From the NCBI RefSeq assembly GCF_030687145.1, contig NZ_CP117460.1, positions 1,612,001 to 1,676,000 of the forward strand: a stretch of DNA of 64,000 nt. Direction: 5' to 3'. Position 1 is the first letter of the stretch. Every line of letters begins with the position of its first letter. Below, one piece after another: positions 35,623-47,100 of the stretch. The DNA is from Pseudomonas sp. FP1742. GTDB lineage: Bacteria; Pseudomonadota; Gammaproteobacteria; Pseudomonadales; Pseudomonadaceae. Position numbers and translations under genes: made by a program. Below the pieces are notes generated by a model. It was given only the letters and a program-made list of their open reading frames with translations, was not told the origin of the DNA and made no database searches.

Positions 35623-36990
35623 CTACCGCTCGCGCATCGCCTCGGTCCGTGCCTTCAACACCGGTTTAAGCAGATAATCCAGCACACTTTTCTCCCCGGT
35701 AATAATGTCCACCGTCGCCACCATCCCCGGAATGATCAGCAGCGGTTTCACATCCCCACCCAAGTGATTCTTGTCGGTCCTGACCTGAATCAGATAGAAG
35801 CTGTTGCCCTTGTCATCGGTAATGGTGTCCGCCCCGATCAACTCAAGCCTGGCACTCAACCCGCCATAAATCGTGTAGTCATAAGCGCTGAACTTGACCA
35901 TGGCTTTCTGGCCCGGATGCAGGAACGCCACGTCTTGAGGCCGCACCTTGGCTTCGATCAGCAGGTTGTCTTCCAGGGGAACGATTTCCACCATGTCGCT
36001 GCCCGGCTGGACCACGCCACCGATGGTATTGACCTTCAGCACTTTGATGATGCCGTGAACCGGTGACACCACGGTGGTGCGCGTCACCCGGTCGTCGATG
36101 GCAATGCTCGTGGCGGTGATTTTCGACAGGTCGGTGCGTTTCTCGTTCAGCTCTTTCGCCGCGTCCGAGCGGAAGGATTGTTCGGACTCGTCGATCTTGC
36201 TTTTGATCTCATTGATCGCCGATTCCGCCCGGGGAATCGCCAGGGTCGTGGCATTCAGCGAGCCGCGGATTTCCACCGCGCTGCGTTTGAGCCGCAGGAT
36301 CTCCACCGGTGACACCGCCCCGGTGCCCACCAGCGGCGCCGACATGTTCATCTCTTGTTGCAGCAGCGCCAGGCTGGAACTGAACTGCCCCTGTTTGGAA
36401 CGGAATTCCGCCAGCTCCTGGGTTTTTTGCCGAAGTTGTTCAGTCAGCGTGCGTTGTTCGCTGGCCAGTCGGCGCTGGCGTTGTTCATACAGCGAGCGTT
36501 CGTCCTCGGCCACTTGCGGCGCCTTGGCGATGACTTCCGGGGACAGCTTGAACGGTCGGCCTTCCGCTTCGGCGGACAATCGTTCGACCTGCGCGATCAA
36601 GGCATAGCGATCCGCTTCGCTTTCGCCCTTGTTCGACAGGAATCGCGTGTCATCCAGGCGCAGCAAGGTGTCGCCCTTGTTCACCATTTGCCCTTCGCGC
36701 ACGAAAATCTCGGTGACGATGCCGCCTTCCAGGTTCTGGATCACCTGTATCTTGCTCGATGGAATCGCCTTGCCTTCGCCCATGGTGACTTCCTGCAACA
36801 CGGCGAATTTGGCCCAGACCAGCGCGGTGATCAGCAGCGCCGCCGCCAGCCACACGGTGATCCGCGACCAGCGCGGCGAATCCTGCAACGAGGCGCCGGC
36901 GGTTTCCGGCATGAATTCGCTTTCGGCACTTTTGCTGAAACTGCCGAAGTAGCTTCGGTCTTGCGGTGTGTCGGATGATGAACGGGCCAT
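35623..36990 (-). CDS. lapC: HlyD-family membrane-fusion protein of the Lap type I secretion system
   Basis: A 455-residue periplasmic adaptor bridging the inner-membrane ABC transporter and the outer-membrane channel. One transmembrane segment near residues 43-63 (VWLAAALLITALVWAKFAVL), lipoyl-like half motif (NLEGGIVTEIFVREGQMVNKGDTLLRL), a long coiled-coil arm (about 105-290), second lipoyl half (VTRTTVVSPVHGIIKVLKVN) and the HlyD C-terminal beta-barrel (GGDVKPLLIIPGMVATVDII). Full length. It is the last gene of lapE-lapB-lapC, 9 bases after lapB. Together they export the repeat adhesin encoded divergently. Confidence 0.9.
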   Translation of the reverse strand: MARSSSDTPQDRSYFGSFSKSAESEFMPETAGASLQDSPRWSRITVWLAAALLITALVWAKFAVLQEVTMGEGKAIPSSKIQVIQNLEGGIVTEIFVREGQMVNKGDTLLRLDDTRFLSNKGESEADRYALIAQVERLSAEAEGRPFKLSPEVIAKAPQVAEDERSLYEQRQRRLASEQRTLTEQLRQKTQELAEFRSKQGQFSSSLALLQQEMNMSAPLVGTGAVSPVEILRLKRSAVEIRGSLNATTLAIPRAESAINEIKSKIDESEQSFRSDAAKELNEKRTDLSKITATSIAIDDRVTRTTVVSPVHGIIKVLKVNTIGGVVQPGSDMVEIVPLEDNLLIEAKVRPQDVAFLHPGQKAMVKFSAYDYTIYGGLSARLELIGADTITDDKGNSFYLIQVRTDKNHLGGDVKPLLIIPGMVATVDIITGEKSVLDYLLKPVLKARTEAMRER

Positions 36991-36999
36991 GGGTCGCTC

Positions 37000-39159
37000 C
37001 TAAACCGTCGCAGAGCCGACACGGCCCTTGCGCAATGCATCGATGACCGCTTCTTTCGGGCCGTCGGCGACGATCCGCCCGTTGTCCAGCACCACCAGCC
37101 GATCCACCAGGCTGAGCATCGAGGTGCGGTGGGTAACCAGCAGCACGGTTTTGCCCTGGACCCAGCCGTGGAGTTTCTGCCGCAGGATGTCTTCGCTGCT
37201 GTTGTCCATGGCGCTGGTGGGTTCGTCGAGCAACATGATCGGCGGATCGAGCAGCAACGCACGCGCCAGCAACACCGCCTGGCGCTGACCGCCCGACAGC
37301 AACTGTCCGCGCTCGCCCACTGGCCGATCAAAACCTTGTGGATGCTGGCGCGCGAGTTCGGTGACACCGGTCAGCTCAGCGACTTCAAGCATCCGGGCGT
37401 CGCTGATGTAGCGTGCGCCGAGGGTCAGGTTGTCGCGCAGGCTGCCGGCCAGCAACGGCAGGTCGTGGGCCACGTAGCCGATCTGTTGACGCAGGTCGGC
37501 GACGTCCAGTTGCCGCAGGTCCAGGCCATCGAGCAGCAACTGGCCTTCTTCCGGTGCGTAGAAACCCATCACCAGCCGCGCCAGCGTGCTTTTGCCCGAA
37601 CCGCTGCGACCGATGATGCCGATCCGCTCGCCGGGCTTCATGCTGAAGCTGACGTTGGCCAGGGCCGGCGCGTTCTGGCCGTTGTAGTGGAACGTCACGC
37701 CGCTGACGTCCAGGGCGCCTTGCAGTTGCGTGCGCTCCAGCGGCCGCTGCTTGGCATCGCGCTCTTGCGGCAGCGACATCAGCGAATCGGTGCTTTTCAT
37801 GGTCAGTTGCGCTTGCTGGTAGCGGGTGATCAGCCCGGCGATCTGCCCCAGCGGCGCGAGCACGCGACTGCCGAGCATGTAGCTCGCCACCAGCGCACCG
37901 ACGCTGAGATTGCCGGCGATGATGCTGTAGACCCCGGCGACGATGGTCGCCATGCCGGAGAATTGCTGAATGAACAGCGTGCCGTTGGTGGCCAGCGCCG
38001 AGAGGTTGCGCGCGTGGCTGTCGAGGCGGGTGAGGGCGCCGTGGGTGCTTTCCCATTTGTGCTGGCGCTCGCTTTCAGCGCTGCACGCCTTGAGGGTTTC
38101 CAGACCACCGAGGGTTTCGATCAGCAGGGCCTGGCGTTCGGCGCCGAGGCTCAGACTTTTCTGCACGGTGTCGCGCAGGCGTGCCTGGATCACCATGGCG
38201 AAAAGGATCGTGATGGGGAAGGCCAGCAGCGGAATCACCACCAGCCAGCCGCCGAGCAGGCCGATGACTACCAGCATCAGCACGGCGAAGGGCATGTCGA
38301 TCAGGCTGGTCAGCGTGACGGCGGTGAGAAACTCCCGCAGGCCCTGGAAATCATGAATGCTCTGGGCGAAACCACCGATGGTTGCGGGTCGCGCTTTCAT
38401 CGCCATGCCGGTGATGCGTTCGAACAGGGTCGCCGAAAGAATCACGTCGGTTTTCTTCCCGGCGGTGTCCAGCAAGTGCGCACGAACCACCCGCAGCACC
38501 AGTTCGAAACCGGTGCCGATCAGCAAGCCGATCGACAGCACCCACAAGGTTGAAGTGGCCTGGTTCGGCACCACCCGGTCGTAGGTCTGCATCACGAACA
38601 ACGGCACCATCAGGCCCAGCAGGTTGATCAGGAAACTCGCCAGAATCGCATCGCTGTACAGCCATTTCGACAGCTTCAGCGTGTCGCGAAACCACGCCTC
38701 GACCCGCGGCACCAGCGGTGCGCGCAAGTCTTCAAGTTCATGCCGTGGCCGGGCGAACAAGGCCTGGCCGCTGTAGTTGGCGGCCAGCTCGTCCGTGCTC
38801 ACCCATTGTTCTCCGCCGTCGGCTTCGCTGGGCAGAATCAGCGCCTGACCATCGTCGCCCCAACGGCGCAAGACCGCGCAGCGGCCATGGTTGAGGATCA
38901 GCATCACTGGCAGGTTGAGCGCGGAAATATCCGCCAGCTCACGGCGCAGTACCCGCGCCTGCAAACTGGCCCGGGCCGCTGCGCGCGGCAGCAGGTCCAG
39001 GCTCAAGCGTTGGTGTGCCATTGGCAGCCCGGCACTCAGGCTGGCGCGACTGACCGTCGCGCCGTGGAGCTTGCAGAGAATCAACAGGCCGTCCAGAAGC
39101 GGATCATCGAAGCTCAGACGCGGATCGACACCCGTGTTGCCGGTTTCCATGCTGGTCAC
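37000..39159 (-). CDS. lapB: Type I secretion ABC transporter (permease/ATPase)
   Basis: A 719-residue inner-membrane exporter. Residues about 18-150 are a C39-peptidase-like domain without the Gln/Cys/His catalytic set (a docking module, not a protease). Six transmembrane helices follow (about 165-445), then the nucleotide-binding domain with Walker A GRSGSGKST, signature LSGGQRQAVLLARALL and Walker B IMLLDEPTSAMD. This architecture is that of LapB/RtxB-type adhesin exporters. GTG start at 39159 (GGAG 8 bases upstream) rather than the ATG three codons later. It is 26 bases after lapE. Confidence 0.92.
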   Translation of the reverse strand: MTSMETGNTGVDPRLSFDDPLLDGLLILCKLHGATVSRASLSAGLPMAHQRLSLDLLPRAAARASLQARVLRRELADISALNLPVMLILNHGRCAVLRRWGDDGQALILPSEADGGEQWVSTDELAANYSGQALFARPRHELEDLRAPLVPRVEAWFRDTLKLSKWLYSDAILASFLINLLGLMVPLFVMQTYDRVVPNQATSTLWVLSIGLLIGTGFELVLRVVRAHLLDTAGKKTDVILSATLFERITGMAMKARPATIGGFAQSIHDFQGLREFLTAVTLTSLIDMPFAVLMLVVIGLLGGWLVVIPLLAFPITILFAMVIQARLRDTVQKSLSLGAERQALLIETLGGLETLKACSAESERQHKWESTHGALTRLDSHARNLSALATNGTLFIQQFSGMATIVAGVYSIIAGNLSVGALVASYMLGSRVLAPLGQIAGLITRYQQAQLTMKSTDSLMSLPQERDAKQRPLERTQLQGALDVSGVTFHYNGQNAPALANVSFSMKPGERIGIIGRSGSGKSTLARLVMGFYAPEEGQLLLDGLDLRQLDVADLRQQIGYVAHDLPLLAGSLRDNLTLGARYISDARMLEVAELTGVTELARQHPQGFDRPVGERGQLLSGGQRQAVLLARALLLDPPIMLLDEPTSAMDNSSEDILRQKLHGWVQGKTVLLVTHRTSMLSLVDRLVVLDNGRIVADGPKEAVIDALRKGRVGSATV

Positions 39160-39185
39160 ATTGATCGCTCCTACACGGCGTTACT

Positions 39186-40544
39186 TCATTTAAGTTCAGG
39201 CAAGCGCGCTTCGTTTTTCACTTCGGTGGCGGCAATCGCATCGGCGGGCAGCACCACCCGTTGTTTGCTCAGCAACTGGCCCATGTTCGCCAGTACGCGG
39301 TACATCGAGAACTCCTCGGTGTAGCGCACTTCGGTATAGCGGCGGTTGGCGTTGTAGAGCTCGTTTTCACTGTCGAGCAAGTCGAGCAGAGTCCGTTGGC
39401 CGAGACCGAACTGATCCTGATACGCCGCCCGCACACGGGTGGTGGTTTCGGCGTACTCGCGGGCGGTCGGGGTTTGCTTCTTGGCGTTTTGCATGGCGTT
39501 CCAGGCCAGGTGGATGTTCTCGTTGAGCTGGCGCAGAGCGTTGTTGCGGATGTCCATCGCCTGGTTGATCTGGTGCGCATCGGAGGCCAGCCGGGCCTTG
39601 TCGCTGCCGCCACGGAACAGGTTGTAGTTCATCACCACGCCCACTCGCCATTCGTTGTCGTGGCCTTGATCGCCCTGCACATTGTTGTTGGCGCCCACTG
39701 CCGCTTCGGCGTCGAAGCGTGGGTAGAACGGCGACTTGGCGACTTCGTACTGGCTCTCGGCCGATTGCACGTCGGCCTGGGCGGATTTCAGGTACGGGTT
39801 GTTTTCCATCATGCTCTGCTGGGCTTCCGGCAGGGTGGCGGGCAATTCGCCGCGGGTTGACGGCGGCACTTCAAGTTCATCGGGCATGCGCCCCACGACG
39901 CTGTAGAAATTCGCCTCGGCATCCGCCAGATCGACTTCAGCAGTGTCGAGGTTGTTTTGCGCCAGTGCCCGGCGAGCGGTGGACTGGTCTGAGTCGGCGT
40001 TGCTGCCGACCCCACGCTGGGTCCGCAGGCTGATCTGATCATTGACCCGCATGTGCGCTTGCAGGTTGTTCCTGGCCAGGGTCACCAGCTCGCGGCGCTT
40101 GAGCACTTCGAGGTACACCTCGATGGTACGCAGGGCCAGGTCCTGGGCGGTGCCCTGTGCGTAATACGCCCGGGAGTTGACCACGCCTTTGGTGCGCGCC
40201 ACCTCGTTGGAGGTGTTGAAACCGTCGAACAGCATTTGCCGCAGACGCAGCTCTGACTGGGTGTAGGTGAGGATTTCGGTATTGTGATTGCCGCGCGAGC
40301 GGGTGGTGGTGTTATCGCTGTAGCCGCGCCCGTAGGCGGCGTTCAAATCCACCGATGGATAAAAGCCCCCTTTGGCGACTTTAACCTGCTCGTCGGCCGA
40401 GAGCCGGGCATCAACCCGCGACGCCAGTTCCGGGTGGGTCGCAATGGTGCTCTGGATCGCCTCGGTCAATGACATCGCCTGCGCCTGAGATGTGCAGGCC
40501 ATGGCCAGCAGAATCGCGCTGCAGAGGGGGGTTAAAACGCGCAT
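39186..40544 (-). CDS. lapE: TolC-family outer-membrane channel of the Lap secretion system
   Basis: A 452-residue outer-membrane efflux protein: signal peptide 1-23 (MRVLTPLCSAILLAMACTSQ then AQA), two OEP repeats of about 200 residues each built of long helices and barrel strands (LTEAIQSTIATHPEL near the front, the typical FGLGQRTLLDLLDSENELYN near the end). The start at 40544 has GGGAGA upstream and gives a proper signal; the longer frame to 40769 runs into the regulatory region. First gene of the lapE-B-C operon, whose promoter region is shared with the adhesin gene. Confidence 0.92.
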   Translation of the reverse strand: MRVLTPLCSAILLAMACTSQAQAMSLTEAIQSTIATHPELASRVDARLSADEQVKVAKGGFYPSVDLNAAYGRGYSDNTTTRSRGNHNTEILTYTQSELRLRQMLFDGFNTSNEVARTKGVVNSRAYYAQGTAQDLALRTIEVYLEVLKRRELVTLARNNLQAHMRVNDQISLRTQRGVGSNADSDQSTARRALAQNNLDTAEVDLADAEANFYSVVGRMPDELEVPPSTRGELPATLPEAQQSMMENNPYLKSAQADVQSAESQYEVAKSPFYPRFDAEAAVGANNNVQGDQGHDNEWRVGVVMNYNLFRGGSDKARLASDAHQINQAMDIRNNALRQLNENIHLAWNAMQNAKKQTPTAREYAETTTRVRAAYQDQFGLGQRTLLDLLDSENELYNANRRYTEVRYTEEFSMYRVLANMGQLLSKQRVVLPADAIAATEVKNEARLPELK

Positions 40545-40636
40545 GGGTGCATCTCCCTGATTCCTGATGGTGTGTAGCGGTCGCCAAATATTTGACGTTA
40601 TTTTTAGGTAAAACCGTTTCATGCTTGTAACAACAG

Positions 40637-40704
40637 AGCTAAGAACATCCTGAAGCGTAGCTAAGAAAAATTTTTCATAAGGGTTATGCCAAAAAAAACT
40701 TATG
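40637..40704. promoter_or_regulatory. Repeats in the lapE/adhesin intergenic region
   Basis: The 589-base divergent gap (40545-41133) contains a direct repeat AGCTAAGAA at 40637 and 40659, exactly 22 bases (two helical turns) apart. It also has an inverted repeat CATAAG / CTTATG at 40676-40681 and 40699-40704 flanking an A-tract. Such spacing suits cooperative binding of a regulator controlling both operons; the protein is unknown (FleQ or AmrZ are natural candidates). The rest of the gap is AT-rich near lapE and shows no gene. Confidence 0.4.
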
Positions 40705-41133
40705 CGCCCTGCAAAATCCAGCACATTGTTCAATGCGAAAGCCTTTGTTTTATGAGCTTTCGGAAGCATTAACAGGGTTTAGGAAAGTTCCATTCACTTT
40801 TCGACACAGGGCGAAGAAGTGCTGGAGGGGAGGAAGGCGAGACGGTTTAGAGGCGACATTTTTTTGTCACTCCAGTGATTCAGAACCGTTACGCATCGTT
40901 TGCAGGCGGGCTGTTTTGGAAGTGGATCCCGATGCCATTGATTGCAGAGGGTTTTATCCCGATCCCCGAACAGCCCCTCGCAAACGACACGCTTGGCAAG
41001 GGTGTCGGGAAGCAGCGGTTTACCTCAGGTAAACGCTTTCCGGCAGGCGGGCCGCCAGGCAACCTGCCTGAACCATGAGCACATTCTTCGCGCAAACAGG
41101 ATGCCGACAGCAGTTGGCAGCGGAGGAATGCAC

Positions 41134-44100
41134 ATGGCAACGCTCATCGGTATCGTCAGTAAGGTCATCGGTCAGGTGTACGCAGTGGCGGGTGATGGCA
41201 CCCGCCGCAATCTGGTCGAGGGCGATCGGCTGTTTGCCGGTGAGCAACTGGTTACCGGGGCCGAAGGCGCGGTGGCGGTTCATTTGCAAAGCGGTCAGGA
41301 GCTGACCCTGGGGCGTGACAGCAGCCTGCAAATGACCGCCCAATTACTGGCGCATCAAGTGCCGCATGTGGAAACCACCGATGCGGTGACGCCGAGTCAG
41401 GCGCAACTGACCGATGTCGAACAACTGCAAAAAGCCATTGCCGCCGGTGCCGACCCGACCCAGACCGCTGAGGCCACCGCCGCCGGGCCGGGCACAACGG
41501 GCGCGCCCGGTGGCGCCTTGGGGGGTGGCCACAGTTTTGTGCTGTTGGAGGAAGTGGGCGGGCGGGTCGACCCCACAATTGGTTTCCCCACCGCGGGCTT
41601 CAACGGCATTCCCGAATTCCCCCTGGAGCGCCGGGATGCTGCGCCGGACAACGGCAATAACGGCATCGTTACGCCGTTTGCCGCGAACGTGCCGAACAAC
41701 CCGGTTACCCTCACCGGCCTGTCGGTGGCGGGAGGTGAACTGACCCTCAATGAAGCCAACCTGGCGGACGGGTCGGCCAGCAACCCGGGGGCGCTGACTC
41801 AGCACAGCACGTTCACAGTGTCTGCGCCCGACGGGTTGACCAGCCTGAGCATCGGCGGGATCAGCGTGATCAGTGGCGGGGTGCCCATCGGTTTTCCGCA
41901 GTCGATCACCACTCAACTGGGCAACACCCTGACGATCACCGGCTACAACCCGGCCACTGGCGTGGTCAGTTACAGCTACACCCTGGTCGGCAATGAAACC
42001 CACTCCGCCGGTGACGGCACCAACAACCTCAGCGAACAGTTCACCGTAGTCGCAAGCGACCGCAACGGCGATACCGCCACCGGTTCGCTGGACGTCAATA
42101 TCACCGACGATGTGCCCAGGGCCATCGACGACAGCAACGCCCATACCGCATCGGAAACCCTGCCAACCCTGACCGGCAGCGTGCTGCCCAACGACATCCA
42201 GGGCGCCGACCGCATTGCCACCGGCCCCGACAGCGGGCCGATCATCGGCGGCACCTTCACCGGGACGTTCGGCACCTTGGTGTTGAACGCCAACGGCACC
42301 TACACCTACACCCTGAATACCAGCGACGCCGATTTCAAAGCCTTGCACGGTGGCGGCAACGGCACCGAAAATTTCGTCTACACCCTCACCGATGCCGATG
42401 GCGATACCAGCACCGCGACGCTGGTGCTGAACATCCATAACAACGACGACACGGTGACTCTCGATGGCCTGAACACCGAGGGCGGCGAGCTGACCGTCAA
42501 CGAGAAAAACCTTAGCGACGGCAGCAACCCTGATGCATCGGCCCTGACCCAAAGCGGCACGTTCACCATTACTGCGCTGGATGGCGTGCAAACCCTCAGC
42601 GTCGGCGGAATCAATGTGGTGGTTGGCGGTGTATCGGCGGGTTTCCCGCAATCAATCGTCACGCCGCTGGGCAGTACGCTGACCATTACCGGCTACGACA
42701 GCACGACCGGCGTGGTCAGCTACAGCTACACCCTGGTGGATAACGAAACCCATCCGAATGCCAACGGCGCCAACAGTCTCTCCGAACAGTTTGCGGTCAC
42801 CGTGGTGGACGACAACGGCACCACCGCCAATGGCAGCCTCGATGTGAACATCGTCGATGACTTGCCTCAGGCCGTAGATGACAGCAACGCCCATACCGCA
42901 TCGGAAACTTTGCTGACCCTGACCGGCAGCGTGCTGCCTAACGATATCCAGGGCGCCGACCGCATTGCCACCGGCCCCGACAGCGGGCCGATCATCGGCG
43001 GTACTTTCACCGGGACTTACGGCACTTTGGTGTTGAACGCCAACGGCACCTACACCTACACCCTGAACACCAGCGATGCCGATTTCAACGCCTTGCACGG
43101 TGGTGGCAACGGCACCGAGAACTTCGTCTACACCCTCACCGATGCCGATGGCGATACCAGTACCGCAACGCTGGTGCTGAACATCCATAACAACGATGAC
43201 CCGGTGACCCTCGATGGCCTGAACGTCAACGGCGGCGAACTCACCGTTTATGAAAAAAACCTCAGCGACGGCACCAGCCCCAACACCGCGGCCCTGACCC
43301 AGAGCGGCACCTTCACCGTCACCGCGCTCGATGGTTTGCAAACCCTGACCGTGGGTGGCATTGCGGTGGTCACCGATGGCGTGGCCGCAGGCTTCCCGCA
43401 ATCGATCGTCACACCGCTGGGCAGTACGCTGACCATCACCGGCTACGACAGCGCGACCGGCGTGGTCAGCTACAGCTACACCCTGGTGGATAACGAAACC
43501 CACCCGAACGCCAACGGCACCAACAGCATCACTGAGAACCTCAACGTCATCGCCACTGACGTCGACGGCAGCACGGCGTTGGGCCAGATCAACGTCAACA
43601 TCGTCGATGACTTGCCCACCGCCAACCCGGACCACGCCTCAGTGGCCGAGGGCGCGACGGTCTCGGGCAACGTGCTGGGCAACGACATCGGCGGCGCCGA
43701 CGGACCAGCCCTCGGCGGCGCGGTGGTCGGCGTGCGCGCCGGCAGCGACACCTCGACTTCGGCCATCGGTGGCTTGAACACGCAAATCAACGGCACCTAT
43801 GGCTACCTGACCCTGGATGCCAACGGCGATGCGGTCTATCACAGCAATCCAAATGCCGTGAACGGCCCTGGCGCGACCGACGTGTTCACCTACACCGTGC
43901 GTGATGCCGACGGCGATGAAAGCACCACCACCATTACCATCGACGTAGCCAACTGCACCCTCGTAGCGACCATCGATACGGATGTGACGGTTAATGAAAA
44001 AGCGCTGGATCTGACCAAGGACGGGCAGGATCTGGCGGCAGGTACCGTCATCGGCAGCGAGCCTGGCAACACCGGTGAAACCGCCTCCGGCACGCTGGTG

Positions 44101-47100
44101 GGGGCGGTCACCGGTACCAGCGACACCATCACGTACAGCCTGGTCGGCAGCGCCACCGGGACTTATGGGCAAATCCTGCTCAACCCCGACGGCAGCTACA
44201 CCTACACCCTGACCTCGCCTCCGACGACTACACCTCACGCCAACGATGGCGCGAACACCCTCAGCGAAAGTTTCACCTATCAGGCCACCGACTCCCTGGG
44301 CAACAGCGTCACCAGCACCATTGTGATCAACATCGTCGACGACGTGCCAACCGCCCACGCCGATGCCGTCTCGGTGGCGGAGGGCGGCACGGTCAGCGGG
44401 AATGTCTTGGGCAATGATGTGCTCGGTGCTGACGGCCCGGCCTTGGGTGGCGCGGTGGTTGGCGTGCGCGCCGGCAGCGACACCTCGACTTCGGCCATTG
44501 GCGGCTTGAACACGCAAATCAACGGTGCTTACGGCTATCTCACCCTGGATGCCAACGGCAACGCCTTGTACCACAGCAACCCGAATTCGGTCAGCGAACC
44601 GGGGGCCACGGATGTGTTCACTTACACCGTGCGCGATGGCGACGGCGATGAAAGCACCACGACCATCACCATCGACATCTCCAACTGTTCGCTCGTGGTG
44701 GCCCCCGATAACGACGTGACCGTTTACGAAAAAGCGTTGGATCTGACCAAGGACGGACAGGACCTGGCGGCGGGGACTGTCATCGGCAGCGAGCCTGATA
44801 ACACCGGTGAAACTGCCTCGGGCACGTTGGTCGGTTCAATCACTGGCGCCACCGGTGCAATCACTTACGCTCTGGTCGGCAGCGCCACCGGCACTTACGG
44901 GCAAATCCTGCTCAACCCGGACGGTTCCTACACCTACACCCTGACCTCGGCACCCACCACCACGCCGCACGCCAACGACGGACCGAACACCCTGAGCGAG
45001 AGTTTCACCTACCAGGCCACCGACTCTGTGGGCAACAGCGTCACCAGCACCATCGTGATCAACATTGTCGATGATGTGCCGACGGCCCATTGCGATTCGG
45101 TTTCGGTGGTGGAGGGCGCCACGGTCAGCGGCAATGTGCTGCACAACGATGTGCTCGGCGCTGACGGCCCTGCCTTGGGTGGGGCAGTGGTCGGCGTGCG
45201 TGCTGGCAGCGACACCTCGACCTCGGCCATCGGTGGCTTGAATACGCAAATCAATGGCACCTACGGCTACCTGACCCTGGATGCCAATGGCAACGCCGTG
45301 TACCACAGCAACCCGAATTCAGTCGGCGAAGCGGGCGCCACGGATGTGTTCACCTACACCGTGCGCGATGCCGACGGCGATGAAAGCACCACCACGATCA
45401 CCGTTGACGTGTCCAACAACTGCCTCGTAGCGGCCACCGATACCGATGTAACCGTCTATGAAAAGGCGTTGGATCTGACCCAGGATGGGCAGGACCTGGC
45501 GGCGGGCAGCGTCACCGGCAGCGAGCCCGGCAACACCGGTGAAACCGGCTCCGGCACGTTGGCAGGCTCGGTCACTGGCGCCACTGGCGCGATCACCTAC
45601 ACCCTGGTCGGCAGCGCCACCGGCACCTACGGGCAGATCCTGCTCAATGCCGATGGTTCCTACACGTACACCCTGACCTCGGCGCCGAAAACTTCGCCGA
45701 ACGCCAACGATGGCGCGAACACCTTGAATGAAAGCTTCACCTACAAAGCCACCGATGCGCTGGGCAACAGCACCACCGGCACCCTTGTGGTCAGCATCGT
45801 CGATGACGTGCCTCACGCCGTCGCCTCGGACCGTTCGGTGCCGGCCGTGCAGATCGACTCCAACCTGATGCTGGTGATCGATGTATCCGGCAGCATGGAC
45901 GACCCCTCCGGCGTATCGGGCCTGTCGCGGCTGGACCTGGCCAAGCAGGCGATCAGCGCGCTGCTCGACAAGTACGACAATCTGGGTGATGTGAAGGTGC
46001 AGATCGTCACCTTCAGCAGCAGCGCCACCGACCAGACGTCGATCTGGGTCGATGTGGCGACCGCCAAGTCGATCATCGCTACGCTGACGGCAGGTGGCGG
46101 CACCAACTACGACGCGGCCGTGGCGACCATGGAGAGCGCGTTCGATACCTCGGGCAAACTCACCGGGGCGCAGAACGTCGGCTACTTCTTCTCCGATGGC
46201 AAACCCAATGAAGGCGACATCGGCACCGCGGACGAGATCGCGCTCAAAGCCTTCCTCGACGCCAATGGCATCAAGAACTACGCCATCGGCCTGGGCAGCG
46301 GCGTCAATAACGCCAGCCTCGATCCGGTGGCCTATGACGGCAGCACGCACACCGACACCAACGCCGTGGTGGTGACCGACCTCAACCAACTCAACTCAGT
46401 ACTTTCGGGCACCGTGCAAGGTGCGCCGGTCACCGGTTCGCTGCTGGGCGAGGGCGGTACGTTCGGCGCTGATGGCGGGTTCATCAAAACCCTCACGGTC
46501 GACGGCACCACCTATACCTACGACCCGAAAGCCAACAGCAATCAGGGTTCGCTGAACTTCAGCGGTGGCGCCAACCACGGCACCTTCAACACCGTCGACA
46601 ACACCCTGAGCATCGCCACCAACAACAGCGGCACGCTGCTGGTGAACCTCGACACCGGCGAGTACACCTACACCTCGCAGAAAACCACGGCCGTGCAGAT
46701 CACCGAAAACATCGGCTTCACCGCCAGCGACAACGACGGCGATCTCACCAGTTCGACCCTGACAGTCAACGTGATTCCGAATTCGCCACCGGTGGCGGTC
46801 GATGATCACATCATCACCAACGTGCTGTCGGGCAGCATTGTGGTGCCGGGCGAGCTGCTATTGGCCAACGACACCGATCCCAACGGTGATGCGCTCACGG
46901 CATCGCCGACTACCTTCAACACGGGTTGGACGGCCAAGGGGGCGGACTTTACCGGCACCAATACGAGCTTCAGTTTTACCGGCAATAACGTCCAGGCCGT
47001 GACCATCGCCCGCAGTGCATTCGTCGCCAACGCTGCCGCCATGACCGCCATGCTGGTGGTCAGCGGGGCATTGGGGTCGGTCAGCACCAACAATACCAAC

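Noticed and set aside
37129..38553. Open frame of 474 codons opposite lapB
   Set aside because: Shadow of lapB; lapB has intact ABC transporter motifs and lies in an operon.
41703..45820. Regular repeats considered as a CRISPR array
   Set aside because: Periods of 732 and 750 bases in frame inside a protein gene; units encode beta domains and there are no short repeat/unique spacer patterns.
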